Under the pieces are notes generated by a model. It was not told the origin of the DNA, did no database searches, and was given only the letters and a program-made list of their open reading frames with translations. A stretch of 64,000 bases of DNA. Origin: Pseudomonadota bacterium (GTDB lineage: Bacteria > Desulfobacterota > Binatia > Binatales > Binataceae). Below, one piece after another: positions 35,177-44,762 of this stretch (position 1 is the stretch's first letter; every line of letters starts with the position of its first letter). Where the stretch lies: NCBI GenBank assembly GCA_021324855.1, contig JAJPIG010000006.1:96344-160343 (forward strand). Direction: 5' to 3'. Position numbers and translations under genes: made by a program.

Positions 35177-36337
35177 CTAGCGCCATAGCTCGGCGCTCGC
35201 GATTTCTGCGCCCTCCACCAATGAGCCGAGCTTGCGCCATGCGATGTCCGGATCGACCGCGCTAATGCCGGCGAACGTGCCGAAACCGCAATCCGTTCCC
35301 GCGATCACATTTTCGCGTCCGACTACGCGCGCCAGATTACAGATACGTTGGGCGACCAGTTCCGGATGCTCGATGAAGTTCGACACCGAGTCGATTACGC
35401 CCGGAATCAACACCTTGCCGTCGGGCAGCTTGTGCTCCTTGAAGACCGTCCATTCGTGCTCGTGACGCGGGTTCGACGCCTCGTACGAAATGCCTGCCGG
35501 CCTCGCCCGATAGACCGCATCGATGATCCTGCCGAGCGGGATGTCGCGATGATGCGGCCCCTCGTAATTTCCCCAGCATAGATGGAGCCGCGCGCGCTCC
35601 GGGGGCACGTTGGCAAGCGCATGATTGATCGCCTCGATATGCAGCTCAGGACGCTTGCGGAACGCGTCGATCCTCGCATCGCTGAATTGCACGTGATGGC
35701 CCGCGGCGAGGTCGGGGCAATCGATCTGCAGGATAAATCCGGCCTGCGTGATCGCTTCGTACTCAACCTTCATCGCCTCGGCGAGCGCGGCGAGGTAAGC
35801 CTCGTGGCTCGGGTAATAATTATTGCCCATGAAGAACGCGATCACGCCCGGCGATGCGGCGGTCATGAAGACCTCCTCCGCCGCGACGCCCGCGACGGCC
35901 TGCTTGAGATTCTTCAGGTCGCGCTCGAGTTCATCGCGATTGCGGTAAGCGATCGGCCCGTTGCATTGCGGGCGCTTGAGCCCGGTCACCGGCCTCCCCT
36001 GCGCGGTCAGGAAGGCGCGGATGAAACCGGGGAACTCGGCTACATCGGATTCCATCTGACCGCCGCCGGGCGCGAGCGGACCTTCGAATCCGCTCAGGCG
36101 AGTCTTCGGATAGAGCGAGTAGCCGACCTTGCCCATTTCGCCGTCATTGATGATGTCGATACCGATTTCAGCCTGGCGCCTGACCACCGCGGCGACCGCC
36201 GCCGCGGTCCGGGCATCGAACTGCGCGCGATCGACGGGCTTGCCGTCCTCGCGCGCGTCGATCATCGCGAGCAGATCGTCGGGACGGGGCAAGCTCCCGG
36301 TATGGGTGGTGAGAATGCGTTTGTCGCTGCGTTTCAT
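35177..36337 (-). CDS. Cobalamin-independent methionine synthase (MetE C-terminal) family protein
   Basis: A 386-residue protein equal to the catalytic C-terminal barrel of MetE, without the N-terminal half. It starts TTHTGSLPRPDDL and has DIINDGEMGK, the FILQIDCPDLA barrel strand, HLCWGNYEGPHHRDIPL (the zinc His/Cys region) and GTDCGFGTF (zinc Cys). Such short MetE-like enzymes include archaeal-type methionine synthases and epoxyalkane:CoM transferases. The methyl donor is unknown. An AGGAGA site precedes ATG 36337. It is convergent with recA. Confidence 0.82.
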   Translation of the reverse strand: MKRSDKRILTTHTGSLPRPDDLLAMIDAREDGKPVDRAQFDARTAAAVAAVVRRQAEIGIDIINDGEMGKVGYSLYPKTRLSGFEGPLAPGGGQMESDVAEFPGFIRAFLTAQGRPVTGLKRPQCNGPIAYRNRDELERDLKNLKQAVAGVAAEEVFMTAASPGVIAFFMGNNYYPSHEAYLAALAEAMKVEYEAITQAGFILQIDCPDLAAGHHVQFSDARIDAFRKRPELHIEAINHALANVPPERARLHLCWGNYEGPHHRDIPLGRIIDAVYRARPAGISYEASNPRHEHEWTVFKEHKLPDGKVLIPGVIDSVSNFIEHPELVAQRICNLARVVGRENVIAGTDCGFGTFAGISAVDPDIAWRKLGSLVEGAEIASAELWR

Positions 36338-36449
36338 CCCATCTCTCCTGATGCTCAAATTCCGGCCCACGACGCATACAACGGCCCGCCCCGTTGACAC
36401 CAGCGCGGTGTGTTTTCGCCGCGCGGGTTTGGATTAAGATAGAAGCCAC

Positions 36450-39119
36450 ATGCGCTGGACTACCGACAAGATCCGTCAATCATTTCTCGATTTTTTTCGC
36501 GAACGGGGCCACAAGATCGTGCCCTCCGCCTCGTTGATTCCCAAGGGCGACCCGACGCTGCTCTTCACCAACGCCGGGATGGTCCCGTTCAAGGATTACT
36601 TTCTCGGCGTGCGGACGCCCGCTGATCGGCGCGTCGCGGATTGTCAGAAATGCCTGCGGATTTCGGGCAAGCACAATGATCTGGAGACGGTCGGCCGCGA
36701 TAGTTATCACCATACGTTCTTCGAGATGCTCGGGAACTGGTCGTTCGGCGACTACTACAAGCGCGAAGCGATCGAGTTTCATTGGGAGCTGATTACCAAG
36801 GTCTGGGAGATTCCCGCGGAGCGTCTGTGGGCGACGGTCTACCAGGACGACGACGAGGCCGAGCACGCATGGCTCGATCTTGGCTATCTCCCCCGCGAGC
36901 GCGTGCTGCGCTTCGGTGAGAAGGACAATTTCTGGGAGATGGGCGATGTCGGGCCGTGCGGTCCGTGCTCGGAAATCCATATCGATCGCGGTGAAGCGGC
37001 GGCGACGGCCTGCGACCATCGTGGGAAACCGTGCGGTGTGAACGTTGATGGATGCGCGCGCTTTATCGAGCTCGCGAACCTGGTGTTCATCCAGTACGAC
37101 CGCGACGCGGCGGGAAAGCTCACGCCGCTGCCGCTGAAGCACGTCGATACGGGGACGGGCTTGGAGCGGGTGGCGTCGGTATTGCAGAGCATCGAGACGG
37201 GGAGGCTGCTGGGGAATTACGACATCGATGTTTTTCGAGAAATCATTACGGCGATTGAGAAAACCTTCAAGCAGCTTAGCCATGAGCGACGAGTCTATGG
37301 TGCGAACCCTGAATGGGACATCTCGTTCAGAGCGATCGCTGACCACGCGCGAGCGATTTCGTTTCTGATTGCTGAAGGCCTTCAGCCAGGAAACACGGAC
37401 CGTGAGTATGTGCTGCGGCGCATAATGCGGCGCGCAATCCGGCACGGGCACAAGCTTGGAGTAGCCGCCGGCGGAGGAGCGCTCTCCGTCTTTTTGTACG
37501 ACGCCTGTAACGCAGTCGTGCAGGCGATGGGTGACGCCTATCCCGAGCTGCGTGAGAGCAAACTGCAAATCACCGCCGTATGCTCAGCCGAGGCGCTTCG
37601 ATTCGAGCAAACGTTGGGTCGAGGACTTGAACTACTGTCCGAATGGCGCGAACGCCAAAAAGCTATCAAGAGTAAACGCTTCCCTGGCGATGTAGCGTTC
37701 AAGCTCTACGACACCTACGGCTTTCCGCTCGATCTCACGCAGGACATCCTGCGCGATGAAGGAATCGAGGTCGATGTCGCCGAGTTCAACCGCCTGATGG
37801 CTGAGCAGCGCGAGCGTGCCCGCGCCGCCCGCAAGATCGAAGGCGCAGCGCCGGAATTGATCCTCGGCGCCGGAGCTGCCTCGCGATTTATCGGACACCA
37901 TCAATTGGAGGCCGAGTCGGAAATCGTCGCCAGCCGCGTAGACGGCGACGGTCTCGCAATCGCCGCCGCAGAGACGCCTTTCTATCCCGAAGGCGGCGGA
38001 CAGGTCGGCGATCGCGGCGTGATCGAAACCGCAAGCGGCGCGATCTTCGAGGTGACTGACACGCGCCGCCAAAACGGCGCGATCGTTCACGTCGGACGCC
38101 TCCTGCGCGGCGACCCGGCCGAGTTCGAGTCCGGCCGCCGCGTCATCCTGAAGGTCGATCGCGAGCGGCGGACCGCAGCGATGCTGAATCATTCCGCGAC
38201 TCATCTGCTGCATTACGCGCTTCGCGAAGTGCTCGGCGAAAGCGTGCATCAGGCCGGCTCGCTGGTCGAACCGGCGCGCCTGCGCTTCGATTTCGCACAC
38301 CAGGGCCGCGTCGCCGAGAGCGATCTCCTCACGATCGAGGAGGAGGTCAATGCGCGCATCCGCGAGAACGCTCCGGTCACGACCGAAGAGATGGCCTACG
38401 ACGACGCGATCAAGGCCGGCGCGCTGGCGTTCTTCGGCGACAAATATGGCGACCGCGTGCGGGTGGTCAGGATGGGCGACTTCTCGATCGAGCTCTGCGG
38501 CGGGACGCATACCGATCGCACCGGCGACGTTGGGATCTTCAAGCTCGAAGCCGAGTCGGCCGTGGCTGCAGGCGTCCGTCGCATCGAGGCAACTACTGGG
38601 CAGGGCGCGATCGAAGCGATTCGACGGCGCGAGCGAATTCTTGCCGAGATCGGCGAGCATCTCGGCGCGCGCGACGAGGCGGCGCTGGAACGAATCCAGC
38701 GGCTGCTCGCGCGCGAGAAAGAGATGGAAAAGAAATTCCGCGCGCTCGAGCAGAAGCTGGTTACGGGTGGAGCGGGCGGCGCGGATGAAACCGTCAGCGA
38801 TCGCGACGGCTTCAAAATCGTCACGCGCAGAGTCGCGGGCGTCGAGGCAGGCGCCTTGCGCGAGATGGCGGATCGCTTGCGCGCCAAATATCGCTCGGCG
38901 GTGGTCGCGATCGGCTCGGAACTCGACGGCAAGGTCGCGCTGGTCGTCGCCGTCACGCCCGACCTCGCCGGCCGTATCAAGGCGGGCGAAGTGATCAAGA
39001 AGATCGCGCCGATTGTCGGCGGCTCCGGCGGCGGGCGGGCCGATTTCGCGCAGGCCGGTGGCCGCGACGCGAAGAAACTCGACGATGCGCTCAAGGCTGT
39101 CGGCGAGGCCGTCGGTTGA
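36450..39119 (+). CDS. alaS: Alanine--tRNA ligase
   Basis: An 889-residue class II synthetase charging and proofreading tRNA-Ala. Motif regions are FTNAGMVPFKDYFLG, NDLETVGRDSYHHTFFEMLGNWSFGDYYK and NLVFIQYDRD with the ATP-binding motif 3. The editing domain has NHSATHLLHYAL and CGGTHTDRTGD (metal His/Cys). The C-terminal DHHA1-type domain ends at GGGRADFAQAGG. The mid-gene stretch 37200-37680 is markedly less GC-rich than its flanks. Confidence 0.96.
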   Translation: MRWTTDKIRQSFLDFFRERGHKIVPSASLIPKGDPTLLFTNAGMVPFKDYFLGVRTPADRRVADCQKCLRISGKHNDLETVGRDSYHHTFFEMLGNWSFGDYYKREAIEFHWELITKVWEIPAERLWATVYQDDDEAEHAWLDLGYLPRERVLRFGEKDNFWEMGDVGPCGPCSEIHIDRGEAAATACDHRGKPCGVNVDGCARFIELANLVFIQYDRDAAGKLTPLPLKHVDTGTGLERVASVLQSIETGRLLGNYDIDVFREIITAIEKTFKQLSHERRVYGANPEWDISFRAIADHARAISFLIAEGLQPGNTDREYVLRRIMRRAIRHGHKLGVAAGGGALSVFLYDACNAVVQAMGDAYPELRESKLQITAVCSAEALRFEQTLGRGLELLSEWRERQKAIKSKRFPGDVAFKLYDTYGFPLDLTQDILRDEGIEVDVAEFNRLMAEQRERARAARKIEGAAPELILGAGAASRFIGHHQLEAESEIVASRVDGDGLAIAAAETPFYPEGGGQVGDRGVIETASGAIFEVTDTRRQNGAIVHVGRLLRGDPAEFESGRRVILKVDRERRTAAMLNHSATHLLHYALREVLGESVHQAGSLVEPARLRFDFAHQGRVAESDLLTIEEEVNARIRENAPVTTEEMAYDDAIKAGALAFFGDKYGDRVRVVRMGDFSIELCGGTHTDRTGDVGIFKLEAESAVAAGVRRIEATTGQGAIEAIRRRERILAEIGEHLGARDEAALERIQRLLAREKEMEKKFRALEQKLVTGGAGGADETVSDRDGFKIVTRRVAGVEAGALREMADRLRAKYRSAVVAIGSELDGKVALVVAVTPDLAGRIKAGEVIKKIAPIVGGSGGGRADFAQAGGRDAKKLDDALKAVGEAVG

Positions 39120-39230
39120 GTCGTTGGTTTGAGCGCCGGGAGTCAAGGCACGATCACGGCTCGGACGCCGACGTAAACCGCAGGCTTTAACTCCGGGGCA
39201 GAAAAGGTTTACGATAATCGAAATGCGCGG

Positions 39231-40283
<1,053 letters not shown>

Positions 40284-40291
40284 GTTGGCGC

Positions 40292-40801
40292 GTGCCGGTC
40301 GAGGTGCTATGCGAGAGCGCGGGGGCGCGCCGCTATGTCGAAGCTGTGCGGAAGGATGCGGCGGCGCTTCTGCGGGCGAGCGGAGTGGATAACTGCGAGT
40401 TATCGATTCTGATCGTGGACGATTCGCGGATGCGGGTGCTGAATCGCGATTTTCGAAACCGGGACCGGGCAACGGATGTACTCTCGTTTCCGCAGTTCGA
40501 CGGGATCCCGGGCCGAGCGGGAGCGGCGGCGCGGAACGCGCCGCCGCTCCCGCTCGGCGATGTAGTCATCTCGCTGGAGACCGCCCGCCGCCAGGCGGCG
40601 GCGGGCGGTCTCCAGACCGCGGGCCGCCTCCGCGCGCTGCTCGTCCACGGCTTTCTCCATTTGCTCGGGTACGATCACGAGCGCTCGCTCGCCGACGCGC
40701 GGCGGATGTTCGCGCGCGAGCGCGCACTCGGCGCGCTGCTCGAGGATAGCGCCCGGCGGCGGCGCGCGCCCGGCGCGCGCCGCCGCCGGGTATCGCGATG
40801 A
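40292..40801 (+). CDS. ybeY: Endoribonuclease YbeY (16S rRNA maturation), interrupted by long palindromic codons
   Basis: A 169-residue YbeY, a zinc-dependent RNase needed for 16S rRNA 3' maturation. The zinc motif HGFLHLLGYDHE has H119, H123 and H129. Three perfect inverted repeats are translated in frame. One (40512-40558) inserts GRAGAAARNAPPLPLGD between conserved strands. One (40574-40615) lies in the ETARRQAAAGGLQTAG helix. One (40752-40790) forms the Arg-rich tail RRRRAPGARRRR. The start is GTG. Its TGA overlaps the next ATG. Confidence 0.9.
   Translation: MPVEVLCESAGARRYVEAVRKDAAALLRASGVDNCELSILIVDDSRMRVLNRDFRNRDRATDVLSFPQFDGIPGRAGAAARNAPPLPLGDVVISLETARRQAAAGGLQTAGRLRALLVHGFLHLLGYDHERSLADARRMFARERALGALLEDSARRRRAPGARRRRVSR
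40512..40558. repeat. Perfect 22-bp inverted repeat with 3-nt loop inside ybeY
   Basis: Arms 40512-40533 and 40537-40558 are exact reverse complements; the loop is GAA. Confidence 0.95.
40574..40615. repeat. Perfect 19-bp inverted repeat with 4-nt loop inside ybeY
   Basis: Arms 40574-40592 and 40597-40615 are exact reverse complements; the loop is AGGC. Confidence 0.95.
40752..40790. repeat. Perfect 19-bp inverted repeat with 1-nt spacer at the 3' end of ybeY
   Basis: Arms 40752-40770 and 40772-40790 are exact reverse complements around a single C. It encodes the mirrored Arg-rich tail. Confidence 0.95.
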
Positions 40802-41352
40802 GCCCTCGGACCGCGCCGAGACTGCCCTCTGCGCCAATGCTGACGCATTTCACTCGCGCGTCGCGCGCCGGCAATGCATTCGACAATCTGTTGACGATTC
40901 TCGAGCAGCGCGCGATACGCGGGTCGACCCGGATGGTCCACGGAAAGCAGCCCGTGGTCTGTCTTTTCGATGCACCGCTCGGCGAGTTACGCAGCCTGCT
41001 GGATCGACGTAACCGCCGCCGTTACGAGCCATTCGGGATGGCGGTGAACAAACGGTATGCTTTTAGATTGGGCGCGCGCCCGGTTATCTATCTGCCGTGG
41101 GCTGAAGCACAGAAGGTGGTTGCTCACGAGGAGCTATGGCGCGTGGTGACCATCGACATGGAACGAACTCCTCCGATCGATTGGAGCTTTGAGCGCGAAT
41201 GGCGGCTCGCCGGGGATTTGCCGCTCGAGCCGCGCCAGGTTGTCGCATTGGTTGACAATTGGCGCGATGTCGACGAAGTCTTCGCCCGCTTCGATGGGCA
41301 TCCGCCGTGCGCGGGCGTGATTCCCCTGAGCGCCCTGTTCGAAACGCCATGA
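40798..41352 (+). CDS. Conserved hypothetical protein between ybeY and lnt (occupies the corC/ybeX position)
   Basis: A 184-residue soluble protein coupled to ybeY and lnt by ATGA overlaps at both ends. A start at the second Met (40837) is also possible. It has LTHFTRASRAGNAFDNLLTILEQRAI, a central VVCLFDAPLGEL, YEPFGMAVNK, RPVIYLPWAE and DWSFEREWRLAGDL. This layout resembles a family of uncharacterised proteins, some near abortive-infection loci, but I cannot name it. In E. coli this slot holds CorC/YbeX, which has CBS domains; none are seen here. Confidence 0.7.
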   Translation: MSPRTAPRLPSAPMLTHFTRASRAGNAFDNLLTILEQRAIRGSTRMVHGKQPVVCLFDAPLGELRSLLDRRNRRRYEPFGMAVNKRYAFRLGARPVIYLPWAEAQKVVAHEELWRVVTIDMERTPPIDWSFEREWRLAGDLPLEPRQVVALVDNWRDVDEVFARFDGHPPCAGVIPLSALFETP

Positions 41353-42974
41353 GCGTACGTTCGCAAACGATCGCGCGGATAGGCCTCAGCGTCCTGAGCG
41401 GGGTTGCGCTGGGACTCGCGTTTCCGAAGTTCGATCTCAATCTGCTCGCGTGGGTCGCCTTCATCCCGCTGCTTTATGCGATCGACGGAGAAAGCCTGCC
41501 GGCGACGTTCATCCACGGGTGGATCGCGGGTTTCGCCTGTTACATCGTCTCGCTCTACTGGATCACGATCACACTCAATACCTTCGCCGGCCTTCCGGTC
41601 GTGATCGCGATACTGCCGATGCTGCTGCTGTCGGGAATCCTCGCTATATACACGGGCGCCGCCTTGTGGGCGAGCGCGTTCGCTGCGGCGCGCACGCGGA
41701 TTCCGATGGTGGTTACGCTGCCCGTGATCTGGACAGGGATTGAATGGCTGCGAAGTTTTTTTCCGATCGGGTTCCCATGGAGCTACGTCGGTTATTCGCA
41801 ATATAGCAATCTCGAGCTGATCCAGTTTGCGGAGATTACCGGCGTCTACGGCATCTCGGCGTTGATCGTGTTCTTCAATGTGGTGCTCTATGCGGTCCTG
41901 TTCGGTCGTCATAGCCGGCGCTTTCAAGTTGCTGCGCTCGGCGCCCTCACTGCGCTTTTGATTGCAGCGGATATCTTTGGAACGGTGCGCATCCGGCAGC
42001 TCGAGCATGCGCCTGCAGCAGGAAAAATACGCGCCGCAATGGTGCAAGGCGACATCCCGCAATCCGTCAAATGGAGTCCGGATTTTCTCGAGACCTCGTT
42101 CGGTATCTACGTTGCGCAAAGCGAAAAAGCCGCACGCGAAGGCGCTCAGGTGATCATCTGGCCGGAAGCCGCTGCGGCGTTTCTGTTCCAACCCCAGGAT
42201 CGCTATCCCGTGCAACTCGCGGCCGATGCGAAATATCGCTCGCGCCTGCTCGATCTCGCCCGCGCGACCGACAAGCCGATTCTCTTCGGCGCACCGGCAC
42301 TGGGAGTCGAGGACGGCGAGCCGGGATTTTACAATCGCGCCTACCTGGTTTCGGGAAAAGGCGAGGTCGAGAGCTATTACGACAAGATGCAGCTTGTGCC
42401 GTTCGGCGAGTATATCCCGCTCAGACCGCTGCTCGGCAAATTCGTGCATCGGATCGTTGCCGGTTTCGGCGATATGTTCCCGGGCCGCGTGCAGACGATC
42501 TTCAACGTCGACGGCGCCCGAATGGCGGTGTTGATCTGCTACGAGAGCGTGTTTCCCGACCTGACGCGCCGCGCGGTCAAACGCGGCGCCGAGATCCTGG
42601 TTAACATCACCAATGACGCGTGGTACGGCGAAAGTTCGGCGCCGTATCAGTTGCTCGCGATGGCGGCGATGAGATCGGTCGAGACCAAGGTTCCGATGAT
42701 TCGGGTTGCGAATACCGGGATCAGTGCGGTGATTGCACCGACCGGACAAATCACCGCATCGACGCCCCTGTCGACGCGCACCATGGAGATCGAAACGGTC
42801 CGGTACCGCCCGGAACGAACGATCTACACGATCGTCGGCGACCTGTTCGCCGAGATCTGTTTTGCTCTAGGCGTCGCCTGGCTGCTCTGGGGCTTTTGCT
42901 GGCCGATCGCGCCACGCCGTCGCGATACGTCGCCGCCGGTCAATCGCGTTGTCGCCAACGGCCGTCCCAGCTAG
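41349..42974 (+). CDS. lnt: Apolipoprotein N-acyltransferase
   Basis: A 541-residue inner-membrane enzyme that adds the third acyl chain to lipoproteins. Its N-terminal part has about six to seven membrane helices, followed by a nitrilase-type domain and a last helix. The catalytic triad is E273 (IIWPEAAAAF), K346 (YYDKMQLVPFGEY) and C397 (VLICYESVFPDL). ATG 41349 overlaps the preceding stop (ATGA). Its presence marks a diderm organism. Confidence 0.95.
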   Translation: MSVRSQTIARIGLSVLSGVALGLAFPKFDLNLLAWVAFIPLLYAIDGESLPATFIHGWIAGFACYIVSLYWITITLNTFAGLPVVIAILPMLLLSGILAIYTGAALWASAFAAARTRIPMVVTLPVIWTGIEWLRSFFPIGFPWSYVGYSQYSNLELIQFAEITGVYGISALIVFFNVVLYAVLFGRHSRRFQVAALGALTALLIAADIFGTVRIRQLEHAPAAGKIRAAMVQGDIPQSVKWSPDFLETSFGIYVAQSEKAAREGAQVIIWPEAAAAFLFQPQDRYPVQLAADAKYRSRLLDLARATDKPILFGAPALGVEDGEPGFYNRAYLVSGKGEVESYYDKMQLVPFGEYIPLRPLLGKFVHRIVAGFGDMFPGRVQTIFNVDGARMAVLICYESVFPDLTRRAVKRGAEILVNITNDAWYGESSAPYQLLAMAAMRSVETKVPMIRVANTGISAVIAPTGQITASTPLSTRTMEIETVRYRPERTIYTIVGDLFAEICFALGVAWLLWGFCWPIAPRRRDTSPPVNRVVANGRPS

Positions 42975-43044
42975 ACGTCTTCATCAAACTTGATTTCGAC
43001 CTGCGATTATGCGACGCACGGCTTGAACGGTTCATCCGCCGCCG

Positions 43045-43455
43045 ATGGAAATCCATCTGTTCCACCTGATGCCGTGGCCGTATCTGCCGGCCGACTTTGA
43101 CGATCGCGAACGCTACCCGAGCACGTGGGTCACGCTGTCCAATACTCACTACGATCCGGAGCGCGGCCACGAGCTCTACAATCGCTACCTCGATGAGATG
43201 GAGTATGCCGAAGAGCTTGGTTTCGACGGCGTCTCCGTCAACGAGCATCATCAGAACGCCTACGGGCTGATGCCCGCGCCGAACATCATGGCGGCGGCGG
43301 TCGCACGGCGCACCCGGCGTATCAAGCTGCTGATTCTGGGCAACGGCTTGCCGCTGCGCGATCATCCGCTGCGCATCGCCGAGGAAGTCGCGATGCTGGA
43401 TGCGATGTCGGGCGGACGGGTTATCTCCGGGTTTGTCCGCGGCATCGGCGCTTGA
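43045..43455 (+). pseudogene. Truncated luciferase-like (LLM) oxidoreductase, N-terminal third only
   Basis: A 136-codon frame that copies the first third of the 394-residue neighbour. It begins MEIHLFHLMPWPYLPADFDD, and the blocks GFDGVSVNEHHQNAYG and LLILGNGLPLRDHPLRIAEE are shared nearly residue for residue. It ends at FVRGIGA followed by TGA, where the paralogue continues with VEYFSMGVNPTY. No homologous sequence is seen in any frame in the 98 bp that follow. It is likely a tandem duplication remnant, although the frame itself is intact. Confidence 0.7.
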
Positions 43456-43553
43456 GTTGCCGCTGGACCCACGCTCATGCGATATAGTTTCGTGAGCGGG
43501 CCGTAAATGCAGCGCTGGGAACGGTAATTTTTTTCGACGGAGAATAGACGCTA

Positions 43554-44738
43554 ATGCAATGTCATCTGTTCCATCTGATGCCCTATCCGCATCTGCCGCC
43601 GGATTTCGACGACATGAAGAAGTACCCGACTTCGTGGGTAATCTTCTCGAACAAGCATTACGATCCGGTCAAGGGCGTCGAGATCTACAACCGCTACCTC
43701 GATGAACTGGAATGGGCTGAGGAGTTGGGCTTCGACGGCGTCTGTGTCAATGAGCATCATCAGAATGCCTACGGCACGATGCCGGCGCCGAACATCATGG
43801 CGGCGGCGCTCACCCGGCGCACCAAGCGCGTGAAGATCCTGGTGCTGGGCAATGGTCTGCCGCTTCGCGATCATCCGCTGCGCGTCGCCGAAGAGATCGC
43901 AATGCTCGACGTGATGTCGGGCGGGCGCATCGTCTCGGGGTTCGTGCGCGGCGTCGGCGTCGAGTATTTCTCGATGGGCGTCAATCCGACCTATTCGCGC
44001 GAGCGCTTTGCTGAAGCGCACGATCTGATCATTAAGTCGTGGACCGAACCCGGGCCGTTCGATTTCGAGGGCAAGCACTACCGCGTGCGCTACGTCAATG
44101 TATGGCCGCGGCCGCTCCAGAAGCCGCATCCGCCGATCTGGATTCCGAGCTTCGGCAGCCGCGACACCGGCGTCTGGTGCGCGCATCCGAGCCGCAAGTA
44201 TGCATTTCTCTCCACCTACCTGCCGGACAAGACCGTTAAGGGATTGTTCGACGCCTGCTTCGAAACCGCGCGCCAGCACAATTACGAACTGTCGCCTTAT
44301 CAGCTCGGCCGCTTGATGCCGATCTACGTCGCGGAGACCGACGAGCAGGCGCGCCGCGAGGGCAATCAGCACATCGCATGGCTGTTCCATCGCGGGCTGC
44401 GCTACATCCCCGAGATGCTGTTCCCGCCGGGCTATCTCTCTCCCTCGGCGGCGCTGTTCATGGCGAAGTCGTACCACGAGGTCGACTGGACCAAGCTCAG
44501 CGTCGATGAGATGAGCGAAGCCGGCTACTGCGTGGTCGGCAGCGTTGAGACGGTGAAGCGCCGGCTCGCCAATTCAATGAAAGAGATGGGCTGGGGAATC
44601 CTGATGCCGCTGCTGCAAATCGGCGACATGCCCGCCGATCGCACCCGCAAAAACATGAAGCTGTTCGCGACCGAGGTGATGCCTTACCTGCGGGCGGAAT
44701 TTGACAACCTGCATCCGATGATGGCGAAGTCGGCCTGA
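43554..44738 (+). CDS. LLM class flavin-dependent oxidoreductase (bacterial luciferase-like)
   Basis: A 394-residue TIM-barrel flavin-dependent monooxygenase. It has GFDGVCVNEHHQNAYGTMPAP, LGNGLPLRDHPLRVAEEIAMLDVMSGGR with FVRGVGVEY, RPLQKPHPPIWIPSFGS and the C-terminal substrate-lid region AGYCVVGSVETVKRRL. Such enzymes use FMNH2 from a partner reductase to oxidise alkanes, sulfonates or ketones; the substrate is unknown. The next gene, an alpha/beta hydrolase, starts 24 bp later, so oxidation and hydrolysis may be coupled. Confidence 0.87.
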   Translation: MQCHLFHLMPYPHLPPDFDDMKKYPTSWVIFSNKHYDPVKGVEIYNRYLDELEWAEELGFDGVCVNEHHQNAYGTMPAPNIMAAALTRRTKRVKILVLGNGLPLRDHPLRVAEEIAMLDVMSGGRIVSGFVRGVGVEYFSMGVNPTYSRERFAEAHDLIIKSWTEPGPFDFEGKHYRVRYVNVWPRPLQKPHPPIWIPSFGSRDTGVWCAHPSRKYAFLSTYLPDKTVKGLFDACFETARQHNYELSPYQLGRLMPIYVAETDEQARREGNQHIAWLFHRGLRYIPEMLFPPGYLSPSAALFMAKSYHEVDWTKLSVDEMSEAGYCVVGSVETVKRRLANSMKEMGWGILMPLLQIGDMPADRTRKNMKLFATEVMPYLRAEFDNLHPMMAKSA

Positions 44739-44762
44739 CGCGGGTCTCCAGGAGCATTTGGG

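Noticed and set aside
36480-37568. Long minus-strand open frame opposite alaS
   Set aside because: It lies wholly antisense to a certain alaS, has Arg/Val/His-rich content typical of GC-rich antisense frames and no recognisable motif.
37632-39146. Long minus-strand open frame (about 500 codons) opposite alaS
   Set aside because: It is antisense shadow of the 3' half of alaS, with low complexity Arg/Asp/Ala content and no domain.
39174-39211. GTAAACC...GGTTTAC inverted repeat before phoH
   Set aside because: Only 7-bp arms with a spacer of about 24 nt. It may be chance, and no promoter with good spacing could be placed around it.
41124-42749. Long minus-strand open frame opposite lnt
   Set aside because: lnt is supported by its full catalytic triad; the antisense frame is a composition effect.
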